Shown here: piece after piece, positions 1-11,640 of the stretch
Position numbering within the stretch: position 1 is the stretch's first letter
How the letters are laid out: each line of letters starts with the position of its first letter
Assembly: GCA_914767715.1 (NCBI GenBank)
Contig: OU612065.1
Span: 19,964,001 to 20,028,000, forward strand
Origin: Membranipora membranacea
Taxonomy: Eukaryota > Bryozoa > Gymnolaemata > Cheilostomatida > Membraniporidae
Reading direction: 5' to 3'
DNA length: 64,000 bases
Program-made: the position numbers and the translations under genes
The notes under the pieces: model-generated
Database searches by the model: none
What the model was told of the DNA's origin: nothing
What the model saw: the letters and a program-made list of their open reading frames with translations, nothing else

Positions 1-721
1 TAACATGCCTAACATCAGGATGATGTCTTTGACAACAAGCATTGATCCACCTTATTCATGCATCAACTTGTTTGAAAACATGATATATGCCATGGTTGGT
101 TGGTGGTTTGGTTATAATGGAAATCTGACTATTTAATGAGCATCTGCAAAGTTCTCAGAAACATCAGTCTGTCAGACATTGGCTCCAAGCTATAATAGGC
201 TCATTCAAGTGTGGTAAACAATTATGCCTTCAATGTCTATTGATCAGCCGAAGATTTATGAATTGAAACATACCATGGATGGATGCTTGTCCAGTTGCTT
301 CAACATGCTTGTCTATCCAATATACCACTTGACTAAGTAGGCTATCACTGTTGCATATTTCATTCACACATCAGGGCCAGATCTTTCTACACAATCAGAC
401 GGACCAAACTTTAAACAGACCGAGTGCACATCAGACTGTGTCATGGCGAATATTAAATTGTGACATTAGTTTTTGCTTTTTCCAAAAATGCTACTACCAT
501 TAGATTGCTATGTTTGTGTGATAAAGACAAGATTCAGTTGTTTCTGACAACTTTTATTGTTTGTTGTGTAAGGCAAACAGTGTAAATAGTCTGAAATGAC
601 AGATATTTCACTATAGCATATACGATGTTTCAATATGTCATAATAGAAAAAATTGGTCACAAGCGTTCCAATCTTTATGATATCATTAAGCATCAGTCAG
701 ATTAAGGGTCATTTTAACAAA
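1..721. other. Gene-free flank 3' of lectin A
   Basis: No ORF here shows a recognisable domain. The part at 553-558 reads AATAAA on the minus strand and is a plausible polyadenylation signal for lectin A, giving a 3' UTR of about 170 nt. The rest is AT-rich sequence in which I see nothing else. Confidence 0.5.
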
Positions 722-2221
722 TTATCTTTTCTCGCAAATGAAAAATCTCTTGGCATTAACACATTTACAATCATTCCATAATCCATCACTCTTTGAGCAG
801 ACACATGACTCATTTCCGTTGGTGTTGTCAGGCTCATCTTCTCTCCATGATGTGATGACCAGAGGGTGAAGATGAGGGATCTTTCTCTGCCAGAATGCTT
901 CTGTGCTGTATCCATCCCAGAAGAATGTCTTTTTCTCTACATTCTCTTGCGCACCAACGTAAATGAAGTCTGAGTCTGAAATAAGAAAAGAAACAAATTA
1001 GTGTGCGGATACCAGTTTATAGATTGTGCTGAAAGATTTAAAAAATGGTTCTTGGTTCATTTTAAAGGCTTTCTTTGTTCCAGTAACCATAGAAAATGGC
1101 AAGTGTTGGATGAATTTTTTTTTATGATTGCAATGCAACCACTTATCACTATCAAATAAGCACAGAATGAAGTAGAAGTATGCCAACTTGATGATTTATA
1201 TGACTAGTTAGTGCCTAGGGCAAGCTTCACCTGTTTTACCACTACTCAGAGTCATCACAACAGGTACTGGAAACCACCACGGCACAGGTTGTGTCTTAGG
1301 AATAAGTCAGACAAAATTTCAACCTTCAACTATTATTACTAGGGGGTCATATTTCATTTCCAATAATGTTTTGCAATTTTTCTCAATTGGACGGAATAAT
1401 TCACATTATGGAACAGAGCAGGGTGAAAACAAATCATTCAGATTACCAGAACATTACAAGGGCGTGGGAATTGATGATGTGAGGTATTCTCTCTATGAAC
1501 AAGACAAAAGCATAACAGGTAAAATATGTTGTTACGCCAGTGCAGAGAGAATTGTCACCTGACATTAAAACAGTAAGACATTATAGTACGATTTAAAGTA
1601 GTAGTTTAATATATACAAAGTTCAAACCTTTGGTCTTTTCTTTGAGGAATCGTTTGAGGTTCTCCCTTCGCCATATAGTCTCTGCTGTCACCAACTTGCC
1701 ATTGTACATTTTGTGACAAGCGACTCTGGCTTCGGCATAGTTTTCCGCTACGTCGCTGAGCAGTAGGCAGGATACTTGCCCGAGGGTCTCATACTTCATA
1801 AATTTACCTGGACATTTTCCGGCTTCGATACCTAAAGAGCGTAGAAAACTATTACATATTTGCCTTTTCAATCAGATCAGTTTCATCACCTTTCAAAACA
1901 TTTAATTTGTATTCCTAAAGTCAAGTGTATTATGATGTGATTGAAATTGGAATATTTTCTGAAACATGACATATGCTCTGTATGCGAACAAACTAACATT
2001 ATATCACATTTCAATAATATTAGCAAAAGAATTCTGATAATTGGAAGTTGTACAGGTATCTGAATCTTAAACTCAACTGAATAAGATTGTTCTTTCTTTC
2101 GAGCTATTCACAAGTATTTATTCATCCCTGACAGGATTGAACTGAATCTATAATCAGCTGATATCAACAAACCTGAAGCAAGCTGAACAGCAAGAACGAG
2201 GGCAAGAGAAACAACAAACAT
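722..2221 (-). CDS. Secreted C-type lectin A (3 exons)
   Basis: Single-domain secreted C-type lectin, predicted 168 aa. Exons on the minus strand: 2173-2221, 1628-1831 and 722-975, all joined in phase 1 with GT..AG introns. Exon 1 is a signal peptide (MFVVSLALVLAVQLAS). Exon 2 carries CPGKF, the first cysteine pair and the WRRENLKRFL helix region; it is 204 nt, four codons longer than in every other copy. Exon 3 carries the binding loop with EPD and WND and ends FICEKR. EPD plus WND are the residues that in this fold hold Ca2+ and sugar; EPD is neither the textbook EPN (mannose) nor QPD (galactose). Eight cysteines, including the extra CVC/CKC pair. A TATAAA (2296-2301) lies about 75 bp upstream of the ATG. 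The most diverged copy of the array with B; appears intact. Ligand unknown. Confidence 0.88.
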
Positions 2222-2295
2222 GTTTGATGATCGGAGGAGAGACTTCTCGAATCGGCTGACTGTGCTGAAGTGAAGAGACAGGTCATTGTTTCAAA

Positions 2296-2301
2296 TTTAT
2301 A
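2296..2301 (-). promoter_or_regulatory. TATA box of lectin A
   Basis: TATAAA on the minus strand about 75 bp before the lectin A start codon, the spacing expected for a short 5' UTR. The longer promoter block shared by C-H is not present here. Confidence 0.55.
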
Positions 2302-2845
2302 CAGATCTTTTCTGTGTGTTGCGAACATAACAACCTTTAATGACCCGGCTCATTGGGGTTACAAGAATGGATTAAGAACCAGCTGGCACATATTGTATCA
2401 TTGCTTCTAGTCAAAATTCTCATCAATAGTACTTAATTATACATCATTCAAATGAGTAAACTGGCAAGTCAGAGCTTAAATTGGCATATTTTTGATGATT
2501 GACGTTGTTCATGTCATTTTGGTTCACACAACAAAACTAGCAATGAGTGAATAATGTGTGAGCAATCCCCTATTGACCTCACCCTTTTCGAACAACAAGA
2601 TATAATTAGCCATGCTAAGTCATGTATCAAAAAGGGAGTCTTGACATTTATCTTGCTAGGCTCCTGATACAAAAATGTGGCGTCAGACCTGACAATGGTG
2701 GAATTGTTTAAATTCTGGTACTAGTTTTTTAACCTGCGCAATATGAAGCATTGACCGCATTATATTTTTTGTTATAGAATCATCCCACTTAAACAATAAC
2801 GATATTCCTGCATGTCACGGCACTAATTGCTAATGTTGTGGGGTA
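2302..2845. other. Gene-free spacer
   Basis: Upstream region of lectin A. AT-rich, no ORF with family resemblance and no repeat I can recognise. Confidence 0.4.
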
Positions 2846-3440
2846 TTGTTCGTTATCCCTCCTCTTTGTTTATCGGAGCAGAGTCCTTCTAAGCACCCTG
2901 ATGTGAAATCGCTGGGTGTGACTATTCATCAGGGTCATAAAACTGACTGTCACATTGACAATGTCATTGAAAAGACAAGATCGGCAGCCCCTGCCTATTG
3001 TAAGACTGAAAGGATCAGGAGTGGACTCTTTCGCCTTTGGTCTACTCTATAGAGCAAGCGTTCTATCTGTCCTTTCAAACGCTACCCATTGTTGGTGTCC
3101 ACATATTACAAATAAGTGTAAAGAGAAACTAGAGAGACACCATAAGTATTGTTCCAGAATAATGCTCAATGATTAGGAGGACTATTTGGCCTAGGCTATC
3201 AATACTCAAACTTGATGAACTGAATAGACACCTTGAGCTCTTATATTTACGTTCTTTGGCTAGAGTTTCCTCAAATGAAGATCACCAATGCCAACCTTTT
3301 GTTGTTTAAGATCATCAATCCTTTAGTTGAAATGCCCTACTTGCTAACAACATTTTTAATAAATTCACCTAATTAATTGCAATATTGGTTTTATGAATCG
3401 TTTTATGTGTAATTTACGACATGATCAGCAAATAAAATTG
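2846..3440 (+). pseudogene. LINE reverse-transcriptase C-terminal relic
   Basis: Conceptual translation in two frames shows the tail typical of CR1/jockey-like LINE ORF2: a KSLGVTI block at about 2905, then HIDNVIEKTRSAA, then a shift of frame into LLYRASVLSVL and KLERHHKYCSRIMLND ending at a stop at 3176. In intact LINEs the same blocks follow one another in one frame after the RT palm. Here the palm, endonuclease and 5' end are missing and at least one frameshift is present, so this is a dead, 5'-truncated copy. Clade assignment is tentative. Confidence 0.65.
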
Positions 3441-6400
3441 ATATTATTAGTATCATTATTTACAGTTTTAACCAAGTGTAAGGTATAATGTTTTAAAGTA
3501 AGGCTGAAGCTCCTGTAGCCGGGAATGGTCACCTCTTAACATTGATATCGACTATATACGCATTTTGAGGGTTTTTCAACCTGCTCTGATGGATGGTCTT
3601 TGAGTACACTCAGTCCAAAAGGCGCTTGCAGTTGACTGACTGGTCTAGATGGCGGCATGAAAAAACTAAATTCATTCCAAAGAGAATTGAAGATGCTGCA
3701 TGTGTATCCAAAAAAAAACACACTAGTCAATGGGATTTACTCTGTCACTAGGAACTATTTGCAAGGCGATAAGAAATGATGGGAAACTCACCATGACCTG
3801 CATAAGAGGATAGGCAAAAATGAATAAGAAGGACAGCTGAAAAATACTGGCTGTATTAAAACAAATCAAACTATCAGAGCCATAAATGGTTAGATATTAT
3901 TATCTTGCATTTTTGTGATTGAGGTGTAATAGAGCATGTTCAATATAGTAGGTGTCTATATTTTTCACAAAGCAAAGCGCAAATTGGTTGCCAATCATGA
4001 CTCAGTAGGAGCATCCAGGCCTGGTACCATAATAAATTGGTCAGCAGCACAAGACTGGCATTTTCTTGAGAAGATAATAACGGTACTTCATCTGGATTGG
4101 ACAAAGTGTTTTTGAATATACGACATGTTCCCTGAATGTAGAACTTTAATCTTCATCTTGGTTGAGCATCCTTGTGAATGACAATGTTTGGTGCTTCAAA
4201 ATTGATCACATGACTTCCAAAGGCACCCGAAACTGACTGGTGTCTACATGTAAGACTGTGATCTCGAAACAATGGGTTTATTGAAGCCACAGCACTGCTT
4301 TTCAGCCATTCATCTGAATGTGTTTAATTTTCTGCTAATGCTTTACCTGAAAAAGAATTGGTTCTCTTTGGATAAGATACCCATACTCATTTCTTTCTCT
4401 CTGGAACCAAATGATCATAATATAGCGTAAACATATCCCACTCAGCAGTGCAAATGGTTGCAATGCAATGGAATGCTTGAGGAAAACACAGCAATATTTG
4501 TACTATATCAAGGACCAGATATAGGTACCCTTGATGCTTGACTGACTTGGACAGAAACTTTACATCTAATGATTCTCAAACTAGCATGACTGGCAATTTC
4601 AGTCAACAAGTTTATCATGATATTCATAATTTATTCAGAGAGTAACAGTGGTTATGCCAATGTGGTTGGTTTATGTAACGGGTAATTTTCTAATGCTATT
4701 GTTGTATTTGGGACTTCGTGATTGTGGTCATCCTGGTATGCGCCACAACAATGAAATGAGGGTTCATTGGCTAGTCTCAGTTAATGAGATGAGACAGAAA
4801 CCATCCATGATTGGTTGATAATGTATGGCATAAGTGGTTTATGAGGATTTGGAAATTATGAAGGCTTTCATATCTAATATGGGAAAAACCTTTTGGTGCT
4901 TCTTACTGGGGTTTGTGCCGCTTTTTGAATGCAAATTTTCCTGCATCCATTGCTTAGATTGACCCCCCCCCCCCCCCCTGTATGTGGCTTAGAAGAATCA
5001 CAGGAGCAGGGTCATGACCTATGGTGTCAAGTGCTGCACCAATGTTGAGTTCATCTACCCACTCGTTATTTTGGATACCTGCCCGTCTGGTCACCGGACT
5101 AGATGGTTAGTCTTGACCGGTTGGGTTTTGTAAAGCTGGGATTGTAGCCAGGTGATGCCATCAGATATAATGGAAATGTTTTTTCACAATCATATATGAT
5201 CAGTATAGCTGCAGCAGAGGCTATTGCAAGCATTTCTTATTCAAAGAGTCTTCATCTTCATTATTTAGCTTTGCGGGTCTGCTCACTCAAATCCAAAGTT
5301 TATTGAATGACTCATCATTAAAGGAGTATCATATGTATTAGTGTTATCCTTGTCCTCGAGCCAAGCTCAAGAGCTTTTTGTAGGTATAAAAACTGATGAT
5401 ATCAGTTTGAAAGATCAATTGTGAGTTCTTTAATAATTAGAAAAGATAACAGATTTCTGGAGTGATCACACAAGTAGCGTTTGGCTGGTTTGACTGAGAA
5501 CCAAACCAGGCAGGACCAAAGTAAACTTAAAGTTTATCGGAATTGGCCCTTACTGGCACCTAGTTTGCGGAAACTGATAAGCTCATCTTGACGTCCATTA
5601 ACAAATAATTGAAATTGGAAGATGAGAATTTGATTGCCATTTTCAACTATGATTATTGTCATTGATGGAGTTAGGTCATTGATTTGCACTGGCTTTGAAC
5701 CATTATTACTCTAAGTCTGCAGATTTAGATGGAAGCAATCCACTGGCTCTAGTAAATAGTATAATTATGTAAAGTAATAATACGCGTTATGGTACTTGCA
5801 ATTTCTATATTGAGCAAAATTAATAGACTTGATACCTATGTGGTTGTTTTGGCTTTAACTGAAGGATGCTGAAATGAAACCTAGGTGTTACCAGCATCAT
5901 ACTTCAGCCTACAAATAGAAAGATCTATCTGTAAAAAAGGAAACATATAATGGTAGCATATTATTTTCTCTTGTTACAGACATGACCAAACCAGGAAATG
6001 GACAGGTCATGGTACATAATGAAGGATATATGGTTTATAAAAAAGAACACAATTTCAGCACAATGAATCTATTATCAGCGGTAAAATACACAGCATGGCT
6101 ATTTTTGGAGATATTCAATCAATATATAACTTTGTGTCAGTGACTAAAAATGTCAGCTAGCTAAAAATCCCAGAAACACCCTTTAAAAACTCAGCGCAAG
6201 CTACTTGACAAAAGCTTTGACAAGTGGTCGGCTGTATGCTCTTGAACTTGTCGACCCATCAAACATGAGGAATGCTTTCCAGAAACCGTACAGCTATATG
6301 CCATATGGTTGCTCAGGGTCAGATATGTTTCCCTTATCCAAATAATATTTATCAAAGCGTGTATGGCTTGCCGGACAATTTAGAAAAATGAGGCTGCGCA

Positions 6401-7644
6401 ATTATCTGAGCTTGGATGAACAACACATAAAGCAAATGCTGCAAAGCTGGCACAATGATGTCTATGGCCTCAGTGATTATTTTTCTCTTAATTGGCAAAC
6501 CCAATAGCCCATAGACTGAAGCCTACTAGATATGGATTTCCTTAAGCCTGGGATCTGGTAATTTGTGTTAGGACTTCATTAAAACAGTGGGAAAGAGAGA
6601 TTTTGATAGAATCAACAGCGAAAGATGTGGCATTCATTTCTCTTTCGCCTTTTCTAGTGATTTTGAAAGGCGTCTGAGTGCAAGCAACCTATGCAAATTC
6701 GATCATCTGTAAGTTTTGTTATGATGGATGATTTTCTCATTGGCTTCACTGAGATAATAGGATAATGCTAAAAACTTCCTTTATTTATTATATGATGATG
6801 TAAGGCTCAGGCCGCTTTTGCCAATCGTTATTTCGACCAAACATGATTGGGTGGCCAAGTTGATGCAAAAGCAAATGCTATTATATTGGCAACCCCCACT
6901 AACCATATTAAGTTTAAAATGACTGTTTAAGCAAACTTTCGCCAACTTAATTGGCTGTCAATAGATGGCAATTTTTGGGGATGTTTTTAGGCTGTTGGAA
7001 AAGGTGTCTAAAGTGTATAATTTTTTTTTCGAGAGGGTCATATTCCTTGCAGCTTCATACATTATTGAGAAACAATAAACTCTTTTAAGGTAACTTGATT
7101 TGACATTGCGCCATTTTAGTGAAAAAATGAGGCGAAAGCCGCTGTTCTTGTCAATTTTGTCAAATGAATTGCAAGAAATCCCAAAATACGTGACATGTAT
7201 TCTTAGATATTCAGTTCATCATATTGTTTAGTTTGGTATATTGGTATAAACCTACCCCTCCAGTGAGTTTTAACGACATGTCATACAATTAATTGTTGGT
7301 GAAAATATGGTGAAAAAGTTGTAAACAAATGTGAAATTTTAATCATTGATTCGAAACAGATCATAGGCTTACAACAAATTTAGTTAAGATTTTCTGTTAG
7401 AGTACTGTTCAATTGACATACACACTGACTTTCAAAACATTAGCTTGTATCTTCTTGCTACGATAATAGCCTATCTAATCAGCTATTATTTGTGTTGCTT
7501 TCGCATGAAGTCAAACATGCTGTCCAAATGATCATCATGGTTGCCTCACCACTTTTATTTGGAAGTTCTCACTTGTGAAGCTGCTTTTATTGACCAACCA
7601 TGGTTAACATAGGAACTGGGAACTAGGAACTTCAGAAATAGAGT
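3441..7644. other. 4.2-kb gene-free interval between lectins A and B
   Basis: AT-rich DNA without any ORF of recognisable family on either strand. The only clear low-complexity feature is a run of 16 C at 4963-4978. I see no RNA gene, lectin exon or transposon end here. Confidence 0.45.
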
Positions 7645-7744
7645 TTTATTATGTTTCAACTTGCAGGAGAGTTTTTAACATAAATGAAAAAATTGTGCTA
7701 TGTCTATAAAACATAATTCATAGTATTGCTCTGATCTAGGTGGA

Positions 7745-8775
7745 TTATCTTCTCTCGCAGACAAAATATCTCTTGGCATTAACACATTTACAATCATTCC
7801 ATAATCCGTCAGTCTTTGCGCAAACACATGACTCGTTTCCGTTGCTGTTGTCAGGCTCAGCATATCTCCACGAAGTTGCAATTTCGGGGAATTGCTTGAC
7901 ATTCAGTCTGTTCCAGAAAGCGGCTGTGCTGAATCCCTCCCAGAAGAATTTCTGCTTCTTAGTGTCCTCTTGAGCGCCGATGTAAATGAAGTCTGAGTCT
8001 GAAATGGATTTTAAAAAAACAGTTATTTTCAAACTGTTATCATTGAAGTGCAGCTGTAATTGCAGTTTTACACAAAATCTTGTTTGCACCATTTATTTGC
8101 CTAATGAATAGTAGTGGATGAATTGTTGTTGAATTGTTCAATCAATCAATCACCAAGCCATGCAACAGAAGAACCAGGATGTCATGTGATGTGTCAACTG
8201 ATATCAGCATTAGATGACAGGCAACAAATTGGATTGTCATTTTTTATAACAGACCCATTGTGTTTTCCATGAGGAACTGCTTGAGGTTTGCTCTTCTGAA
8301 CTTAGTTTCTGCAGTCACCAATTTGCCATAGTATAGACTTCCACAAAGTGATCTGGCTTCAACATAGTTCTCCTTTACGGAGCTGAGAAGCAGACAAGAT
8401 CTGGTTGCACCATACCCCACTGCTACATAGTCACCTGGGCAACCACCTATATAACATGGATAAACACTGATTTCAAAATGACGAATATAATATTTGCATG
8501 CAAGAAGAGTACCCAATGACATTGATCAGAAAAATTTATTGCAGGAAAAGTCCAAATGGAATTTGAATGAAGACAACATTCACCTACATTATTCATTTGT
8601 AAAATTCGTATGATTTGCTTTTTGCATAAAACTGTGTACGTACACAAATATACGTCATTGTCATAATAAAATACAAATATCTACACAAGTACCAGCTATA
8701 ATACATTATCGTTGACATACCTAGAGCAGAGGCTAGCTGAACACTTAGAGCAAGGACAAGAGCAGCAGCAAACAT
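7745..8775 (-). CDS. Secreted C-type lectin B (3 exons)
   Basis: Predicted 166 aa. Minus-strand exons: 8721-8775, 8255-8446, 7745-7998 (55/192/254 nt, phase-1 joins). Signal peptide MFAAALVLALSVQLASAL, then CPGDY and the two N-terminal cysteines, KLVTAETKFRRANLKQFL in exon 2, and in exon 3 FIYIGAQED, FWEGFSTAAFW, AEPDNSNGNESC, CVCAKTDGLWNDCKC and YFVCERR stop. All eight cysteines and the EPD/WND Ca-site residues are present. TATATAAA at 8866-8873 sits about 90 bp upstream of ATG; AATAAA at 7645-7650 ends the gene. Intact. It lacks the TTGCATCA element found before C and F-H, so it may be regulated differently (inference). Confidence 0.9.
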
Positions 8776-8865
8776 GTTGTAAGGTTAATGATCAATGCTT
8801 CTGTGAGAAACCTTTAATCAACTCCACTGATGCCGCTTTAATGACAAGGAGTACGCCATACAACA

Positions 8866-8873
8866 TTTATATA
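8866..8873 (-). promoter_or_regulatory. TATA box of lectin B
   Basis: TATATAAA preceded by CCAAACC, the same core as in lectins C and E-H, about 90 bp upstream of the ATG. Confidence 0.65.
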
Positions 8874-8935
8874 GGTTTGGTTTGATGTTATGTGTAATTG
8901 GCGGGCATATCAGACAGATAAAGCAACTCATTGTT

Positions 8936-9022
8936 AACTGACAGGCTGACAGCCTGATAGGCAAATAGGCTGGCAGGCTGGCATTCTTGCAGGCTGGCAG
9001 GCTGACAGTCTGACAGGTAATC
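8936..9022. repeat. CAGGCTG-type simple repeat
   Basis: Imperfect tandem array of CAGGCTGGCAGGCTGACAG-like units just upstream of the lectin B promoter. Short and degenerate; no coding potential. Confidence 0.6.
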
Positions 9023-9089
9023 TCGGGTTTTTCTTTTGCGTAATGCAGTTTATTTTTAACATCATATTGACAGAAATGCCGAATCACAT

Positions 9090-11189
9090 TGCCATCAGCT
9101 CTTTAAATCGTTACCTAGAATACTAGTTACATGATCATGCTACTTGACTACTGTCTTGAGACCCATCCAGGCCGCTGAGTTTTCCACTTTGATCATAGGC
9201 CACGTTGAAGACAACAAATGGCCGGCTGATTGGCCTGCCAGATGCTGAACAAACAGAGCCATAAGAATCTGAATGTCGCTAAGCCGTTCTCAAAGCGCTC
9301 CACCTCCACCCACCGCGCTGATTTCATTATGTTAAAAGTTTATAAGACGATTTCAGTTGGTTTAGTGTTACAAGAATGTATGACTCTGATCAATCCATTG
9401 CTGTGGCCTTCACCACTAATTAAAAAATAAGTGTGTAACAATGTAGCACCTTAAAAAATATAGGTCAAATTTGAGAGAAATTAAAAACACATTTCCCCTT
9501 TTCTTTTCTGATGTTTGTTTCAACAGCCCTACATATAGTTAAGCCCATAACAAACTTTGGCTATGATCATGATATAAACAATTTGACCGACATTATCAAA
9601 CACCTGACAATTATAATGTGTCATTTAGCGACAATGACTTTGCTAAGAAGAGTTATGTTTTCAAAGTCATTATATCGTTTTACTGTGGACCCTTGCCAAT
9701 ATGTATGCCTCAATTTCGGGCAGTTCAGTTTTAGAATTATTTAACAAGGTTGCAGAGCTACCAAAGCGAATGCAATAATTTGCAAATCGGGTCTATTCTT
9801 AGCCAGCCTCATTCAAGCATGGTCTTCAGAAACTTAGCCCCAGCATTGCACATCCTTAAAAACTTGTTTGGTATGTTCCAAGCATATCAAGTCTAGACTA
9901 GACGACCTTTGATACCTAGGTATGCTATATTTTGCATCTATGCTCGAAAGCATTCATTTGTCCAGTAACAATGGATGGAACTGAATTGAGGGAAGGAAAA
10001 TAGAGACATTATAAATGCAAGGGTTCAGCAAGATTGGCTAGAGTGACCACCGACCCACTTTTATCTCTTATCTACAAGCCTGAACCAGCAGAACTAGTTA
10101 GATGAGGCAAGAGCCACACTTAGCTATTCAGTGATAGGTAGTAAGTTTGTGAGCATAAATGCTCACTTTAGGTCCAAACTGCATTCCCTGGCCATTTATC
10201 ATCATTGGGTATATCATTCTCAATAGTATGGTTTTAACTGAAATGGTGGTCCTTGGAAGTATAAACCATGTAGATGACTTGGGGTTACTTGTTCAATTTA
10301 TGCATCAATACCAATCACCAATTAGTTTTCAAAATGATCTTGGTTTAATCATAATCACTAGAATATTTTCTTTTCAAAATGATCAGTGATGTAGGTCCTC
10401 ATACTTAGCCTTGTTACGAGGCTGCATTTTTGTAGTTTCTAGTTAAGAATGGGTATGCATACTATGTTCATATTTATGTACACTGAACTTCACTTAAGCC
10501 AGAGATCTAAGGGCTTGAAATTTTGTTAATCCCAACAAAACTTCAGCCAGAAGCCGATATTATTCTTATGTAACTCAGCCAAGCCAAAAGGATTGAAAAA
10601 TGAGTGGCTATAACATCAGGCAAACTTGCAGCATTTCTGTTTTTCAATACAGTCTTTGCACTCAAGCAAATTCAACTGCTTGTCATTGGGAAAATAAAAA
10701 GATACACCATCCACGTTCCTTTTTGTCTGAATTTTGCAAAGGATGATCTGGTCAGCTATTATTTAGTTCAACTTCTATGCCTATACCGAGATATGTCCTT
10801 AGATTGTTTGAAACCTAGTCCTGGTATTTCTAAGAATATCCTGCCATGAGTATACAAAAATAACTGAAAAAACCAGGTGTTCTAGAAACAAGAAAAGATC
10901 CTTTCATTTGCTGTCATGCGATGACGGCAAACAAGGTGACAAAGGAGAGAATAAAAACAGTTAATCATTTAATGATTATGATGTCAATCATGTTTCTGGG
11001 ATTAATACAAAATAAATAATGTAGCCAATTTTCATCTAGACCTACATCCTGGACCGAAACAGAATATCTGGTGTATTTTGTAAGATGTCAGACCAAATTT
11101 TGATACCATGCATCAATGCAACGCACGCAAGGACCGACATAAAATGGCAAGCAGATATTAAAAAGACCGACATTAGATAATTGAATTGA
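9090..11189. other. Gene-free interval
   Basis: Several ORFs of 60-80 codons on the plus strand, none with recognisable domains, no splice-supported exon and no repeat I recognise. Treated as non-coding. Confidence 0.4.
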
Positions 11190-11640
11190 ATTTATTTTTT
11201 TGGTAATTGCGTTAGAAACACATTACAATTTAGGCGTGAACCATATCTCTCTCAGTTGTTTAGAAGACGAGTACTAAAAGTCACAAAGCTGCACAAAAAT
11301 CTTGATGTTCTAGTTTTTGGCATGTTAAAATATTTACGATTACTTTTATAACAATTGCGTAAAATGTGTCTATCATCAGCGATAAAATGTTGAGCTTAAT
11401 TAAAAATACTCATGTCAACAAAACTGTCGGTGTCAAAAATGTAGCTGTTTTTCACAAACGGACTCAAAGGCATATTCTTTTGTCTTTCTGTAGCACCAGT
11501 GTACCAGAGTTCGATATTATAGGTAAAAATGGGTTGGATCAGTGATTGGATAAAATTATGTTGTTGATACTGGTTTGGTTTAAAATGTTTGAATCTAGAA
11601 AAAGCATAACAATACCATATGGTCACAGCCTAGGAGTTGG
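11190..11640 (-). pseudogene. LINE ORF2 C-terminal relic
   Basis: The minus-strand translation contains SLIQPIFTYNIELWYTGATE, matching the layout of the post-palm block of jockey/CR1-like LINE reverse transcriptases (a hydrophobic stretch ending in Tyr-x-x-E-x-Trp), followed after a stop by a TSRFLCSFVTFSTRLLNN block like the usual C-terminal end. The catalytic palm is absent and stops interrupt it. 5'-truncated dead copy. Confidence 0.5.

Noticed and set aside
1371-1562. 63-codon plus-strand ORF inside lectin A
   Set aside because: Lies in intron 2 on the opposite strand, no domain and no paralogue in the other lectin introns.
4963-4978. Run of 16 C
   Set aside because: Isolated mononucleotide run; no adjacent element and prone to sequencing error.
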